Assembly: GCA_947629915.1 (NCBI GenBank)
Contig: CANRFN010000007.1
Coordinates: 37,569-101,568, forward strand
Length of the DNA: 64,000 bases
Direction of reading: 5' to 3'
DNA from: an uncultured Oscillospiraceae bacterium
GTDB taxonomy: Bacteria; Bacillota; Clostridia; Oscillospirales; Oscillospiraceae
Both the position numbers and the translations under genes were made by a program. This document shows positions 35,403-44,454 of the stretch, piece after piece. Position 1 is the first letter of the stretch, and each line of letters begins with the position of its first letter. The notes under the pieces are model-generated. The model was not told the DNA's origin. It was given only the letters and a program-made list of their open reading frames with translations, and made no database searches.

Positions 35403-37021
35403 TCGTACTTCACTCCCCAGAGGCTGGCGTTCTGTCCCACTACGGAGAAGGTCATGCAGTCGGTGCCGGCCTCATCCTTCATGGCGCAGAGGACACCCTT
35501 GTACTCCTTGTTAGAGAGGGTGATGGTGATGAAGTGGGAGTCGGGATCCATGGACCAGGTGCCGTCCTCATCGATCACCTTCACCGTGTGGTCATCGTTC
35601 AGGTACATCACGATGGGCTGGGCGATGGTGGCGCTGATGTAGGTCCCCTGGTTCACGTAGAACCAGCGTCCGATCACATCTTCTTCGGTGTAGGTACCCA
35701 CGGTCTCTCCCTGGGTCTGATAGGGCAGCATGCAGGGCCAGCCGTCCTCGTTCAGCAGGTACTGGTGTACCCTGGGGGAGTGGGTCTCGTTGCCGGCGTC
35801 AAACCGGGTGTGATAGACGATGTAGCGCTTGCCATCGTCATCGATGAAGGCGGAGTTGTGGCCGGTGGCCATGTAGCCAACCTTCAGACTGGGCAGCATG
35901 TAGTTGCCGGAGAGCTTCAAGCCGTACTGGGAGTTGTCCAGATTGGCGCCCAAATTCATCCCATTCATGTCCACATATGGTCCGTCCGGATTTTCGCTGC
36001 GGAAGACGCGGATCTGATACCCGCCCTCCCGGTTCAGGCTGCCGTAGGAGACGTACAGGTAGTAGTACTGGCTCTCTGCATCGTAGAGGATGTAAGGGGC
36101 CTCCATGGACTCATGACCGCCGCCCACCAGCTTCTTGCCGAAGTAGGCGTCCACATCATTCTCCGGATCGTCCTCGGGGTGAATCACAAGTCCGGTCTCG
36201 GGGTCCAGTTCCAGCAGGAAGATGCCGCCGGACCAGGAGCCATAGACCAGCCAGTCCTTGCCGTCTGCATCGGTGAACCAGGTGGGGTCGATGGCGTTGG
36301 GCCACTCTTCAAACTTGTAGCCGCTCTTGCCCTTCACATAACGGGACAGCGCGGTCTCCTCGTCCACGTAGTCCAGCACATCGGTGTACTGGATGGTGTC
36401 CGCATCAAAACCGGAGTAGATCAGGGGACCCTGCCAGTCGAAGTTGCCGTCCGGGGTGTCGGAGAAGGCATAGCAGAGGTTGGATGCATTGAACGTGGAG
36501 GAGGTGCAGTAGTACATCACGTACTTGCCCAGCTTCTCGTTGTACTTCACATCCGGGGCCCACACGGCATCGCTGCCGGTGGTGGGGATGATGCTCTCTG
36601 TGGTGCCGGTATAGGCAAATGCCTCGTCATACTTGTCGTAGATGGCGCCGAAAATCGGGTTGCCGGCGCTGTAGCCGTCAGACATCCTCTCCCAGTGGAA
36701 CAGGTCGGTGCTCTTGGCAGAGGCCATGTGAGAGCCGTAGATGTAGTAGGTGTCTCCCACTTTCAAGATGGAGGGATCGTGAACGCCTACGCCCTGAGAG
36801 GAGATGTTCGCTGTGGGATACGCGCTGATGTCCGCGTTGAAGTCGTAGTCCCGGCCGTCATCTGCAGGGGGTTCCGTGGTCTCCGGTGCCTCAGTTGCCG
36901 GCGCCTGGGTGGCGGGTTCCTGGGTGGGCGCAGCCGTGGGGGTGCTGTCCCCTCCGCCGCAGCTCGCCAGAAGCGCCATCAACATGGCCAGAACCAGGAC
37001 CAGAGAAATGGCTTTTTTCAT
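35399..37021 (-). CDS. Extracellular GH43 arabinanase lipoprotein
   Basis: This 540-residue lipoprotein has its lipobox at Cys21 (LLASC) and a Thr/Pro/Ala/Glu linker (to about 55). The GH43 propeller has the general base Asp82 (GVHDPSILKV), a second Asp near 246 (NAIDPTWFTD) and the general acid near 306 (SMEAPYIL). A C-terminal beta-sandwich (about 440-540) follows, as seen behind many secreted endo-arabinanases. It would cut the arabinan backbone at the cell surface, producing oligosaccharides for the transporters. It lies between another GH43 lipoprotein gene and the coupled small membrane protein. The ATG has AAAGGAGCTC upstream. Confidence 0.9.
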   Translation of the reverse strand: MKKAISLVLVLAMLMALLASCGGGDSTPTAAPTQEPATQAPATEAPETTEPPADDGRDYDFNADISAYPTANISSQGVGVHDPSILKVGDTYYIYGSHMASAKSTDLFHWERMSDGYSAGNPIFGAIYDKYDEAFAYTGTTESIIPTTGSDAVWAPDVKYNEKLGKYVMYYCTSSTFNASNLCYAFSDTPDGNFDWQGPLIYSGFDADTIQYTDVLDYVDEETALSRYVKGKSGYKFEEWPNAIDPTWFTDADGKDWLVYGSWSGGIFLLELDPETGLVIHPEDDPENDVDAYFGKKLVGGGHESMEAPYILYDAESQYYYLYVSYGSLNREGGYQIRVFRSENPDGPYVDMNGMNLGANLDNSQYGLKLSGNYMLPSLKVGYMATGHNSAFIDDDGKRYIVYHTRFDAGNETHSPRVHQYLLNEDGWPCMLPYQTQGETVGTYTEEDVIGRWFYVNQGTYISATIAQPIVMYLNDDHTVKVIDEDGTWSMDPDSHFITITLSNKEYKGVLCAMKDEAGTDCMTFSVVGQNASLWGVKYE

Positions 37022-37097
37022 ACCTGAGCTCCTTTCCTATGGAAGATTGTATATTCCTCGAAATTCCGCCGCTTCGCGGAAAGACAGGCGAGAGAGA

Positions 37098-38729
37098 TTA
37101 CTGCACCGTCTCAACCAGGAAGCTGGCTGCCTGGACGTCCGCCCCATCGCTGAGGGTGAGAGCGCCGCCGGAGAGGGTCAGATATTGGCCCGGGGTGACC
37201 ACAGACTCGAAGGAGACGCCTTCTCCTGCGAGGCCAGCCACCGTCTTGAAAGTCATGGAATTGCTCTGATAGCCATCCCAGTCCTGGCTCAGATACACGC
37301 CCGCCTCGTTTGCAGAGATGTAGAGGCCAGCTTTATTCTGAGAGACGATGGACACGGTGTATGGGTCATCGGGGCTGGCCTTGCCGGCTACGATCACCCA
37401 CTGGCCATCCAGGTCTGCGGCGTCATCGAAGGTGCCCAGGGCGATGTCCTTGTAGGGGTAGTCATCATCGGCCCCGGAGTTCTTGAAGGGCGCGTGCTGG
37501 AGCACTTCCCCGTTGAGGGCGGTGATGGTGGAGGCGGTGCCGAAGGGGCCGGCTGCGGTCTCCTCCATGTGCTGCACATAGCCGTCCTCATCAAACTTGA
37601 GTTCCTCGATGCAGGCCACCCGCCGGAAGCCGCTGCCGTGGGGCAGGGAGCCGTTGTGATAGATGAACCAGGTCTTACCCAGGAAGTCCACCACCGCCAT
37701 GTGGTTGGTGTTGGAGGTGGCGGAGTGCTCCATGATGACCTCCTCGTAGAAGAAGTCATCGTTCATCAGGTCCTCGCCGTCCAGGATGGCGTAGGCCATA
37801 TCCTCCCGCCAGCCGTGGGCGTAGAAGAGATAGTAATTGCCGTAGTAGTTGCCGTCCTCGTCCTTCTGGCGGTACAGCCAGGGGGCTTCGGTGTAGGAGC
37901 TGGGGGTGTGCTTGCTGCGGATATCGGTGCCGAAGAGGATCTGGCCGTCCCCATCGTAGTCCTTCACGGAGACCATGTCCTCGTTCAGCTCGCAGATGTA
38001 CACCTTGCCGTTGCCCCAGCAGAGGTAGCGGTGCTCCTCCCCGTCCTCATCGGTCTCGATCCAGACGGTGGGGTCGATGTCGTTCCAGCCGGAGGTCTCA
38101 TCGGTGGTGAAGGAGCCCTTCACAATGGGGGCGCCGATGTCCACGAAGGGGCCGGTGGGGCTGTCTGAGACCGCCACGCCGATGGACTGCTTGCCGGAGT
38201 CCGTGGTGTCCCAGGAGCAGGTGTACAGGTAGTACATGTCCTTGCCCTCCGCCTCGCTGTAGTGGCGGGCGCACTGGGAGGCCCAGGCGGCGTCCTTGGT
38301 GCCCCAGGAGACGTCTGCCATGCTGAGGGCCACGCCCTCATAGGTCCAGTTCTGCAGGTCTTTCGTGGAGTAGCAGAGGTACTCCGGAATGTTGTATGCC
38401 TCGTTGGTGGCCACATCATGGCCCACATACAGGTACAGGGTGTCGTCCACCACCAGGGCCGCGGGGTCGCCGCCGTAGGTCAGGTTGCCATCGCCGTCAA
38501 AGCCCACCAGGGGGTTGGTCTCGGCGCTGATCTCCAGCTCCACCGGGGCGGGCGCCGCAGGGGTCTCCTCCGGTGCCGGCGGCTCGGACTGCTCACTGGG
38601 GGCTTCCGTGGGGGTGACGTCCTCCGTGGCCTCCGGCGTGGGGGTGGCGCCGCCCTCCGAGCCTCCGCCGCAGGCCGCCAGGGAGAGCATCAATGCCAGT
38701 GCAAGAACAAGGGTCAACCATTTTTTCAT
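37098..38729 (-). CDS. Extracellular GH43 lipoprotein with AbfB-like arabinose-binding domain
   Basis: This 543-residue lipoprotein has Cys20 in the lipobox (SLAAC) and an acidic Thr/Pro/Glu linker. The GH43 domain carries the general base Asp88 (YGGDPAALVV), a second Asp in NDIDPTVW and the general acid near residue 281 (SYTEAPWLY). The C-terminal part (about 410-543) reads like an AbfB/CBM42 domain, with SFESVVTPGQYLTLSG near its end; such domains bind arabinofuranose side chains. It therefore probably debranches arabinan or arabinoxylan at the surface. The ATG at 38729 has AGGAGG upstream. It lies between araA and the other GH43 lipoprotein gene. Confidence 0.88.
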   Translation of the reverse strand: MKKWLTLVLALALMLSLAACGGGSEGGATPTPEATEDVTPTEAPSEQSEPPAPEETPAAPAPVELEISAETNPLVGFDGDGNLTYGGDPAALVVDDTLYLYVGHDVATNEAYNIPEYLCYSTKDLQNWTYEGVALSMADVSWGTKDAAWASQCARHYSEAEGKDMYYLYTCSWDTTDSGKQSIGVAVSDSPTGPFVDIGAPIVKGSFTTDETSGWNDIDPTVWIETDEDGEEHRYLCWGNGKVYICELNEDMVSVKDYDGDGQILFGTDIRSKHTPSSYTEAPWLYRQKDEDGNYYGNYYLFYAHGWREDMAYAILDGEDLMNDDFFYEEVIMEHSATSNTNHMAVVDFLGKTWFIYHNGSLPHGSGFRRVACIEELKFDEDGYVQHMEETAAGPFGTASTITALNGEVLQHAPFKNSGADDDYPYKDIALGTFDDAADLDGQWVIVAGKASPDDPYTVSIVSQNKAGLYISANEAGVYLSQDWDGYQSNSMTFKTVAGLAGEGVSFESVVTPGQYLTLSGGALTLSDGADVQAASFLVETVQ

Positions 38730-38816
38730 TCTATTTGCTCCTCCTATCGATCTCTGGTGAAATCCCAAACTCTCTGTCTCAAGGGGATGCGTAGATGATC
38801 TGTTTTCTGCTCCTGT

Positions 38817-38828
38817 GTACCGCGGTAC
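38817..38828. promoter_or_regulatory. palindrome between araA and the GH43 lipoprotein gene
   Basis: GTACCGCGGTAC is a perfect 12-base palindrome followed by GTACG. It lies just after the araA stop. It could be an operator or a small RNA end; nothing else supports either. Confidence 0.3.
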
Positions 38829-38835
38829 GTACGCC

Positions 38836-40305
38836 CTACCGCTTCAGATTCCAGGCCAGGTCGTTGAGGAAGAGCTCCTTCTCGATGCCATCGGGGGTGG
38901 AGTCCTTGGTGATGTGGACGAACTCGATGTCCATCATCCGGGCCCAGTCCTTCATCATCTCAGCGGTGACATCGTAGCTGAGCACGGTGTGGTGGGCTCC
39001 GCCGGCGGTGATCCAGCACTCCACGCCGGTGGTGAGGTCCGGCATGGCCTGCCACATGACCCGGGCCACCGGCAGGTTGGGCATGGGCATGATGGGCTTG
39101 ACGCAGTGGATGTCCTGGACAATGAGGCGGAGCCGTCCGCCCACATCGATGAGGGAGGCCACGATGGCATCGCCCTCTTTGCCCTCGAACACCAGTCTCG
39201 CGGGATCCTTCTCGTTCATGCCGATGCCCAGGTGGTGGGTCTCGATCCGGGGCTTGCCGGCCGCCACAGAGGGGCAGACCTCCAGCATGTGGGCGCCCAG
39301 GGAGTACTCCTGGCCCTCCACCAGGTGATAGGTGTAGTCCTCCATAAAGGCGGAGGCGCCGTTGCCGCCCTCGCCCATGGCTTTCATAATGGCGGTCATG
39401 GCGGAGACCTTCCAGTCGCCCTCGCCGCCGTAGCCGTAGCCCTGGGCCATCAGGTGCTGGGAGGCCAGGCCGGGCAGCTGCTCCATGCCGTAGAGGTCCT
39501 GGAAGGTGTTGGAGAAGGCCTTGCAGCCCTCGGCGTCCAGCATCTTCTTCATGGCGATCTCTTCCCGGGCCTGATAGCGGATGGTGGCGATGTTGTCCGT
39601 GGCGATGTCGTAGTTGGCCTCATAGATGGCCATCAGCTCGTCTACCTCGGCCTCCGAGACCGCGTTCATCTCTTTCACCAGGTCGCCCACGGCCCAGGTG
39701 TTCACCTGCCAGCCGAGCTTGGCCTGGACTTCCACCTTGTCGCCCTCGGTGACGGCCACTTCCCGCATGTTGTCCCCGAAGCGCATGACCTTCAGGTGGC
39801 GGGACACGTCTACGCCCACAGCGGCCTTCATCCAGTCTGCCAGCCGCTTCTGGACCTTGGCGTCCTCCCAGTACCCCGCGATGACCTTTCTCGGCATGCG
39901 CAGGCGGGCGCCGATGAAGCCGTGCTCCCGGTCGCCGTGGGCGGCCTGGTTCAGGTTCATGAAGTCCATGTCGATCTCCTCGTTGGGGATCTCCCGGTTG
40001 TACTGGGTGGCCAGGTGGCACCAGGGCTTCTGGAGCTTGGTCAGGCCGTTGATCCACATCTTGCTGGGGGAGAAGGTGTGGCACCAGGTGACGATGCCGG
40101 CGCAGTCATTGCTGTAGTTGGCCTCGCGAATCACATCCTCGATGCCCTGGCAGGTGACGCCGATGGTCTTGAACACCAGGGGGTGGGGGAGAACGGCGCT
40201 GAGCTTCTCGGCCATCTCCTTCGCCCGGGCCTCTACGGTCTCAAGGACTTCGGGGCCATAGAGGAACTGAGAGCCTACTACAAACCAGAATTCATGTTTT
40301 CCCAT
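38836..40305 (-). CDS. araA: L-arabinose isomerase
   Basis: This 489-residue enzyme converts L-arabinose to L-ribulose. The N-terminus (FWFVVGSQFLYGPEVL), the TFSPSKMWINGL block, the GEGDWKVSAMTAIMK region with its metal-binding Glu and the C-terminal AGGAHHTVLSYDV segment are all diagnostic. The ATG at 40305 has AGAGGAG upstream; the frame is open to 40356 without coding character. It is the first gene of a minus-strand operon with two GH43 lipoproteins and a small membrane protein, rather than sitting beside araB and araD. Confidence 0.97.
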   Translation of the reverse strand: MGKHEFWFVVGSQFLYGPEVLETVEARAKEMAEKLSAVLPHPLVFKTIGVTCQGIEDVIREANYSNDCAGIVTWCHTFSPSKMWINGLTKLQKPWCHLATQYNREIPNEEIDMDFMNLNQAAHGDREHGFIGARLRMPRKVIAGYWEDAKVQKRLADWMKAAVGVDVSRHLKVMRFGDNMREVAVTEGDKVEVQAKLGWQVNTWAVGDLVKEMNAVSEAEVDELMAIYEANYDIATDNIATIRYQAREEIAMKKMLDAEGCKAFSNTFQDLYGMEQLPGLASQHLMAQGYGYGGEGDWKVSAMTAIMKAMGEGGNGASAFMEDYTYHLVEGQEYSLGAHMLEVCPSVAAGKPRIETHHLGIGMNEKDPARLVFEGKEGDAIVASLIDVGGRLRLIVQDIHCVKPIMPMPNLPVARVMWQAMPDLTTGVECWITAGGAHHTVLSYDVTAEMMKDWARMMDIEFVHITKDSTPDGIEKELFLNDLAWNLKR

Positions 40306-40568
40306 ATGTATCGTACTCCTCTGCAATGATTGCGCTGCTGCATGCCCTTTGTCCAAAGGATTTCCAGGGCATCGGCACGCAGAATGGTCACCAAAAGGGC
40401 GCTGTCTGAAAACTGCACAAGTGACAGGAACCCGACAGATAACATTAGATATCCTGAAACATTATGGTGTTTTTTGGATTGGTATTAAGATGGAAGTGCT
40501 TTTCCAGCACTCTTTGAGCGTATTCTACAAATCCCAGGGCCGTATTGAAAGCAATTTGATGCTTAATA

Positions 40569-40582
40569 ATGGACATCTGTTG
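40569..40582. repeat. 14-base direct repeat, copy 1
   Basis: ATGGACATCTGTTG occurs here and again at 41137-41150 with further similarity in the following bases. Its meaning is unknown. Confidence 0.4.
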
Positions 40583-41136
40583 TCCGAAAGACAATTTTTT
40601 GCGCTTTCTGATTTCCAACATTCTTGGAAATTCTACCTGACTCCTTCCCAACTTTATCCCATACGAATTTCCAATAATTGTGGATTTACTCTTTCCTTCA
40701 GTTTTCTTGTATCGTCCACATTCTCAATTTTTCTTTTCCAAAAAGTCCGTTTTTCCCATGTTTTTTGCGATAATCTGAACTTTTTGGCCCGCATGATACC
40801 CGGAAAGAATCACCCAGTTCAACCCTGCTTTGGGAATTTACCCCTGGCGATTCCTGGCTCTCGCAGCCTCGGCGGGGAGATCGTGCTGTCTCAATGTGGC
40901 AGTTATTGTTTGTGCATTTTGCCGAAACCGTTTCAGAATGCCGATTTTCTCTATTTTTCCGAACTTTCTTTTCCGAAACCAGGCAAGAAACGGCATTTTT
41001 TGCTTCTGTGGAAATGCCTGTTTTCCCCCAGTTTTGCCCTCTTTTTGACGCCCTTTTTCCCGGTTTTCCCCGCCAGGCAGCCCACTTTTGTGCTCACATT
41101 TCCACAAATTCCCACCCAGACGGGATATGCCTCAAA

Positions 41137-41150
41137 ATGGACATCTGTTG
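41137..41150. repeat. 14-base direct repeat, copy 2
   Basis: Second copy of ATGGACATCTGTTG, 568 bases after the first, in the same gene-free stretch. Confidence 0.4.
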
Positions 41151-41473
41151 CCGCAGGGCAAAAATTGGCCCTTCCACCGGCCACATCCAGGAACATGCAG
41201 CACTCTGCCGGGCAACAGATGACCACCAGGCCACCAACAGACCACCATCGGGCCGCTCTCCACCGGATCCCCAAAACCAAGAACGTAGCGGGAACAGCCC
41301 ATCATACCCCAGCCGGCAGCAGCGCAAAAGGCGGCGGTCCGGATCAGGCCGAAACCGCCGCCTAAGTGCCGTTTTCCCATTTCGCCAGGCAGACCCTCTC
41401 TCCGAAGAACAGCAGGGATAGCGTACAGGCATACCCGCCATCCATGTCTCTCCCAGTGTGCGCACCCCCCTGC

Positions 41474-41519
41474 AGACAAAAAAACGCCCCCGGAAGGCGT
41501 ACATGCGCCTTCCGGGGGC
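41474..41519 (-). terminator. strong orphan terminator on the minus strand
   Basis: A 14-base perfect stem, GCCCCCGGAAGGCG with CGCCTTCCGGGGGC, followed on the minus strand by seven Ts. No gene ends near it; the nearest upstream gene on that strand stops at 42291, 770 bases away. It implies a transcript through 41520-42290. Confidence 0.85.
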
Positions 41520-41803
41520 ATCTTCGTTGTGTGGTCTAGTGTGTGCCAGGTACAGACACGGTCCGCCTCCCTGCCCGCAGCCGCCAGCAGAACAAACCGC
41601 AGGATACAACAGGCGATCTGGGGGCAAAGGGTACTGCGTGGGAAGTCTGATCTGGCGGCGTGCAACGTTGTTTTGCTGCACGATGGGAAGGGTGAATTGG
41701 CGCCTCCGATCGGGCTGGTGCGGCCAGGATAGCATGTAAACAGCCTAGCAGTTTGGTGGGTTAGTGTAAACACCGCGCTTTACACTGCCGCTCAGGATTT
41801 ACA

Positions 41804-42240
41804 CCTTTATATATAAGGTAGCAGGCCCGGGAGATGCGGCATTCCGCCAGGTGAGGCGCCCCGCGCTCTGGACACGGTGCCGCACAGGAGCAGCGCTCTG
41901 CCGCGAACGTTCCAGACGCCGGGTCCCCCGCAGGAGGCAGGCTGGGGGACGGTAACAAACGCATAACCACAAGGTACGGTACGCTGCCTCACCTGCCCGC
42001 CTCCCTACCTTTATATATAAGGAGGTCCAGGCGCAGGGATCTCGGTATCGGGTTTACCCTTCTCCAGATCAAGGATATCAGCGCTGTCCTCTGGAAAAAG
42101 CCTGAAGATTCTTTCCAGCAGCGCTCCCCTGTCTGCAGTGTCACGGCGTCCGGCCTCGTCATCGCGCAAGGCCGTCCTGCAGCGTCTGCCGGCGGGTGGG
42201 AGGCGCTTTACACGCCCCTCCCCCACCCTATATATACTGG
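41804..42240. repeat. TATATA-centred repeat cluster
   Basis: The 15-mer CCTTTATATATAAGG occurs twice (41804-41818 and 42008-42022) and a relative, CCCTATATATACTGG, at 42226-42240, spaced about 204 and 218 bases. Between the first two lies a perfect 10-base inverted repeat, CAGGTGAGGC (41848-41857) and GCCTCACCTG (41986-41995). TTTACAC or its complement occurs at 41764, 41779, 41798, 42207 and 42260. The pattern could belong to a structured RNA or a small non-coding mobile element. Confidence 0.5.
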
Positions 42241-42290
42241 TATCCCAGTGCACACCGGCTTTACACCGCAGTAAACCGCCGGCGGTGCGC

Positions 42291-43601
42291 TCAGCGCTCG
42301 CAGAGCCAGTACGCCACGCTGTACGGGGGCAGCTCGCTGCCGCCGCCGAAGTCGTGCATGGCGCCGGTGAGAAGGTCCACCGCCCTGCCGCAGCCGGCAT
42401 CGAAGTGGGCGGTGTAGGGTTTGTCGTCCGCGTTCACCGCCACCAGCACCCGCTGGCTGTCTGTCCGCCGCTGGAAGATGGTCTGGCGGTTGGTGAGTAC
42501 CAGGTCTTTGAAGTCCCCGTAGCAGAGGGCATCGCTCTCCCGGTGGGCCTTGGCCATGGCGGCGATCCGGTCCGTGAGGCCATTCCACTGAGGGGCGTCA
42601 AAGGAGGGGCGGAGGGCGGCGTCTCCCTGGTGTTTGTCCGCCTGGGCGCCCCACTCACTGCCGTAGTAGAGGCAGGGGATGCCGGGCATGCCGTAGAGCA
42701 GGCCGTACAGCAGGGGCAGATGGGCGGGGTTGCGGAGGATAGAGGCCGCCCGGGTGACGTCGTGGTTATCTGCAAAGCACATCAGGTGCTTGCCCCGGTA
42801 GAGGCACCAGGGCTCGCTGCCGAACTGCCGCTTCAGGCTGTGCACCAGCTCGAAGAGGTTGTTGTCGTTGAGGCTGGACCAGAGGCCCTTGTAGCACTCA
42901 TAGTTGGTGCAGCTGTGGAGAAGGTCGTTCTGCACCCAGCGGTTGTAGTCCCCGTGGAGGGTCTCCCCCACCAGGAAGAACTCCGGCTTTACCCCGTTGG
43001 CGAAGTCCCGGAGTCTCCGGAGAAAGTCCGGCTCCAGGCAGTACGCCACGTCCAGCCGAAGGCCGTCGATGTCGAACTGCTCCACCCAGAAGCGGATGCA
43101 GTCCAGGAGGTAGTCCACCACCGCGGGGTTGCGGAGGTTCAGCTTGACGAGCTCGAAGTGGCCCTCCCAGCCCTCATACCAGAAGCCATCGTTGTAGTTG
43201 GAGTTGCCATCGAAGGAGATGTGGAACCAGTCCTTGTAGGGGGAGTCCCAGCGCCTTTGCTGGACGTCCCGGAAGGCCCAGAAGCCACGGCCCACATGGT
43301 TGAACACACCGTCCAGCACCACTTTGATCCCGTGCTCGTGGAGAGTGCGGCAGACGGCGGCAAAGTCCTCGTTGGTGCCCAGGCGGGGGTCCAGGCGGCG
43401 GTAGTCCCGGGTGTCGTACCCGTGGCAGTCGCTGTCCCAGACAGGCCCCAGATAGAGTGCATTCGCCAGTTTGGCGATGTGTCCGGCCCAGTCCGCCACC
43501 TTGCCGATGCGGTTTACGGGGGCGGGGTTGTCGTTGTAGGGCGGGGCTCCGCAGAACCCCAGTGGGTAGATTTGATAGAATGTGCTGCGTTCAGCCCACA
43601 T
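42291..43601 (-). CDS. GH13 alpha-amylase family enzyme, maltodextrin-cleaving
   Basis: This 436-residue GH13 enzyme has all catalytic residues: Asp184 (IDGLRLDVAY), Glu213 (FLVGETLHGDY) and Asp281 (FADNHDVTR). VLDGVFNHVG (95-104) is the first conserved region. It lacks a signal peptide and the N-terminal domain of neopullulanases, and it is short, so it probably acts on maltodextrins in the cytoplasm. It has its own promoter (43709-43737) and no clear partner genes. An AGTGTCCCTC stretch precedes the ATG, a weak ribosome site. Confidence 0.88.
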   Translation of the reverse strand: MWAERSTFYQIYPLGFCGAPPYNDNPAPVNRIGKVADWAGHIAKLANALYLGPVWDSDCHGYDTRDYRRLDPRLGTNEDFAAVCRTLHEHGIKVVLDGVFNHVGRGFWAFRDVQQRRWDSPYKDWFHISFDGNSNYNDGFWYEGWEGHFELVKLNLRNPAVVDYLLDCIRFWVEQFDIDGLRLDVAYCLEPDFLRRLRDFANGVKPEFFLVGETLHGDYNRWVQNDLLHSCTNYECYKGLWSSLNDNNLFELVHSLKRQFGSEPWCLYRGKHLMCFADNHDVTRAASILRNPAHLPLLYGLLYGMPGIPCLYYGSEWGAQADKHQGDAALRPSFDAPQWNGLTDRIAAMAKAHRESDALCYGDFKDLVLTNRQTIFQRRTDSQRVLVAVNADDKPYTAHFDAGCGRAVDLLTGAMHDFGGGSELPPYSVAYWLCER

Positions 43602-43708
43602 AGAGGGACACTCCTTTGTCTTGCGAGAATTGCGCCCCGCCGGTGCTGCGTCACCGGCGGAGGCGGTCTCGGGGCAGGGGTCTCCCCTTTCCCAGAACCG
43701 CAGGGCCT

Positions 43709-43737
43709 ATCTTAGCACAATTTCGGTCATTCTGCAA
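43709..43737 (-). promoter_or_regulatory. promoter of the GH13 gene
   Basis: On the minus strand TTGCAG, a 17-base spacer and TAAGAT. The leader contains a hairpin with arms CCGCCGGTG and CACCGGCGG around 43637-43660. Confidence 0.65.
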
Positions 43738-43832
43738 GCAAAACCAGTGATAATGACGTCAAAAAGGGAAACATTGCACACCCCAGTATGAAAAGACAGG
43801 AACACAAATCCTTGGACAATTACGATTTTTTC

Positions 43833-43861
43833 TTGCCAATTGTACCGTTTTCCGCTATAAT
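43833..43861 (+). promoter_or_regulatory. promoter of the Cys-cluster protein gene
   Basis: TTGCCA (43833-43838), a 17-base spacer and a perfect TATAAT (43856-43861), 36 bases before the start codon. Confidence 0.8.
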
Positions 43862-43896
43862 CCGAGGGAAAACAACAAGACGAGGAGGAACGCTCC

Positions 43897-44436
43897 ATGA
43901 TACAGCCGGATCAGGTCTACGCCGCCGCCAGTGAGCGGGAGGATGAGTTCGGCCGCTTTCGGGTCTTTCTGAAGGCCCACGCAGACCCCGATGAGTTCGA
44001 TGCCCAGTGCAAGCGGCTCCACGAGAAGTTCTTCGCCGAGATGGACTGCTCCAAGTGCCGCAACTGCTGCACCAAGATCACCGCCAACTTCGGCCCGGGA
44101 GACGTCCACGATGCCGCAGAGCACCTGCACATCACGCCGGAGGAGCTGGCAGACCAGTACCTTCTGGAGACGGACATGGGGTACAAGAACACCATGCCCT
44201 GCAAGTTCTTGGACAAGGACAACCAGTGCATCCTGGGAGAGGACAGGCCGGAGGAGTGCAAGGGCTATCCGTACACAGACCGGCCGGAGCGGCTTTTCAG
44301 CCTGTACGGCATGCTGGACGCCGCCTTCTACTGCCCCGTGGTGTACGAGATTCTGAACCATCTCATGATCATGTACAACTTCCACGGATACCAGCGGCAC
44401 CGCCAGAACCGGAACCACCGCCGGCATCGCCGCTGA
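43897..44436 (+). CDS. YkgJ-type Cys-cluster protein
   Basis: This 179-residue protein belongs to the YkgJ/CxxCxxCC family, thought to bind zinc or an iron-sulfur cluster. The motif CSKCRNCCTKI (about 50-60) is followed by MPCKFLDKDNQC and CKGYPY. The C-terminus ends in a His/Arg-rich tail (YQRHRQNRNHRRHRR). The reaction is unknown. Its ATG has GAGGAGG upstream. It is followed after 18 bases by the aspartyl-protease-like gene, so the two are probably co-transcribed. Confidence 0.85.
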   Translation: MIQPDQVYAAASEREDEFGRFRVFLKAHADPDEFDAQCKRLHEKFFAEMDCSKCRNCCTKITANFGPGDVHDAAEHLHITPEELADQYLLETDMGYKNTMPCKFLDKDNQCILGEDRPEECKGYPYTDRPERLFSLYGMLDAAFYCPVVYEILNHLMIMYNFHGYQRHRQNRNHRRHRR

Positions 44437-44454
44437 GAGGGATGGTGCACGTCT

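Larger units (their letters stand above)
40306..42290. other. 2-kb stretch without a convincing gene
   Basis: The left half (40450-41120) is T/C-rich on the plus strand and poorer in GC than its surroundings. The right half contains repeated TATATA-centred elements, five TTTACAC/GTGTAAA motifs and a strong minus-strand terminator at 41474-41519. Frames of up to 338 codons are open here, but none has a ribosome site, a family resemblance or normal amino acid composition. It also holds the araA leader at its left edge. Confidence 0.6.

Noticed and set aside
40349..41365. Open frame of 338 codons on the plus strand in the gene-free region
   Set aside because: It runs over T/C-rich sequence, gives a Phe/Pro/Ser-rich product, has no ribosome site and matches nothing recognisable.
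41804..42240. CRISPR array or plasmid-type iterons
   Set aside because: Only two identical short units at about 200-base spacing and no cas or replication genes nearby.
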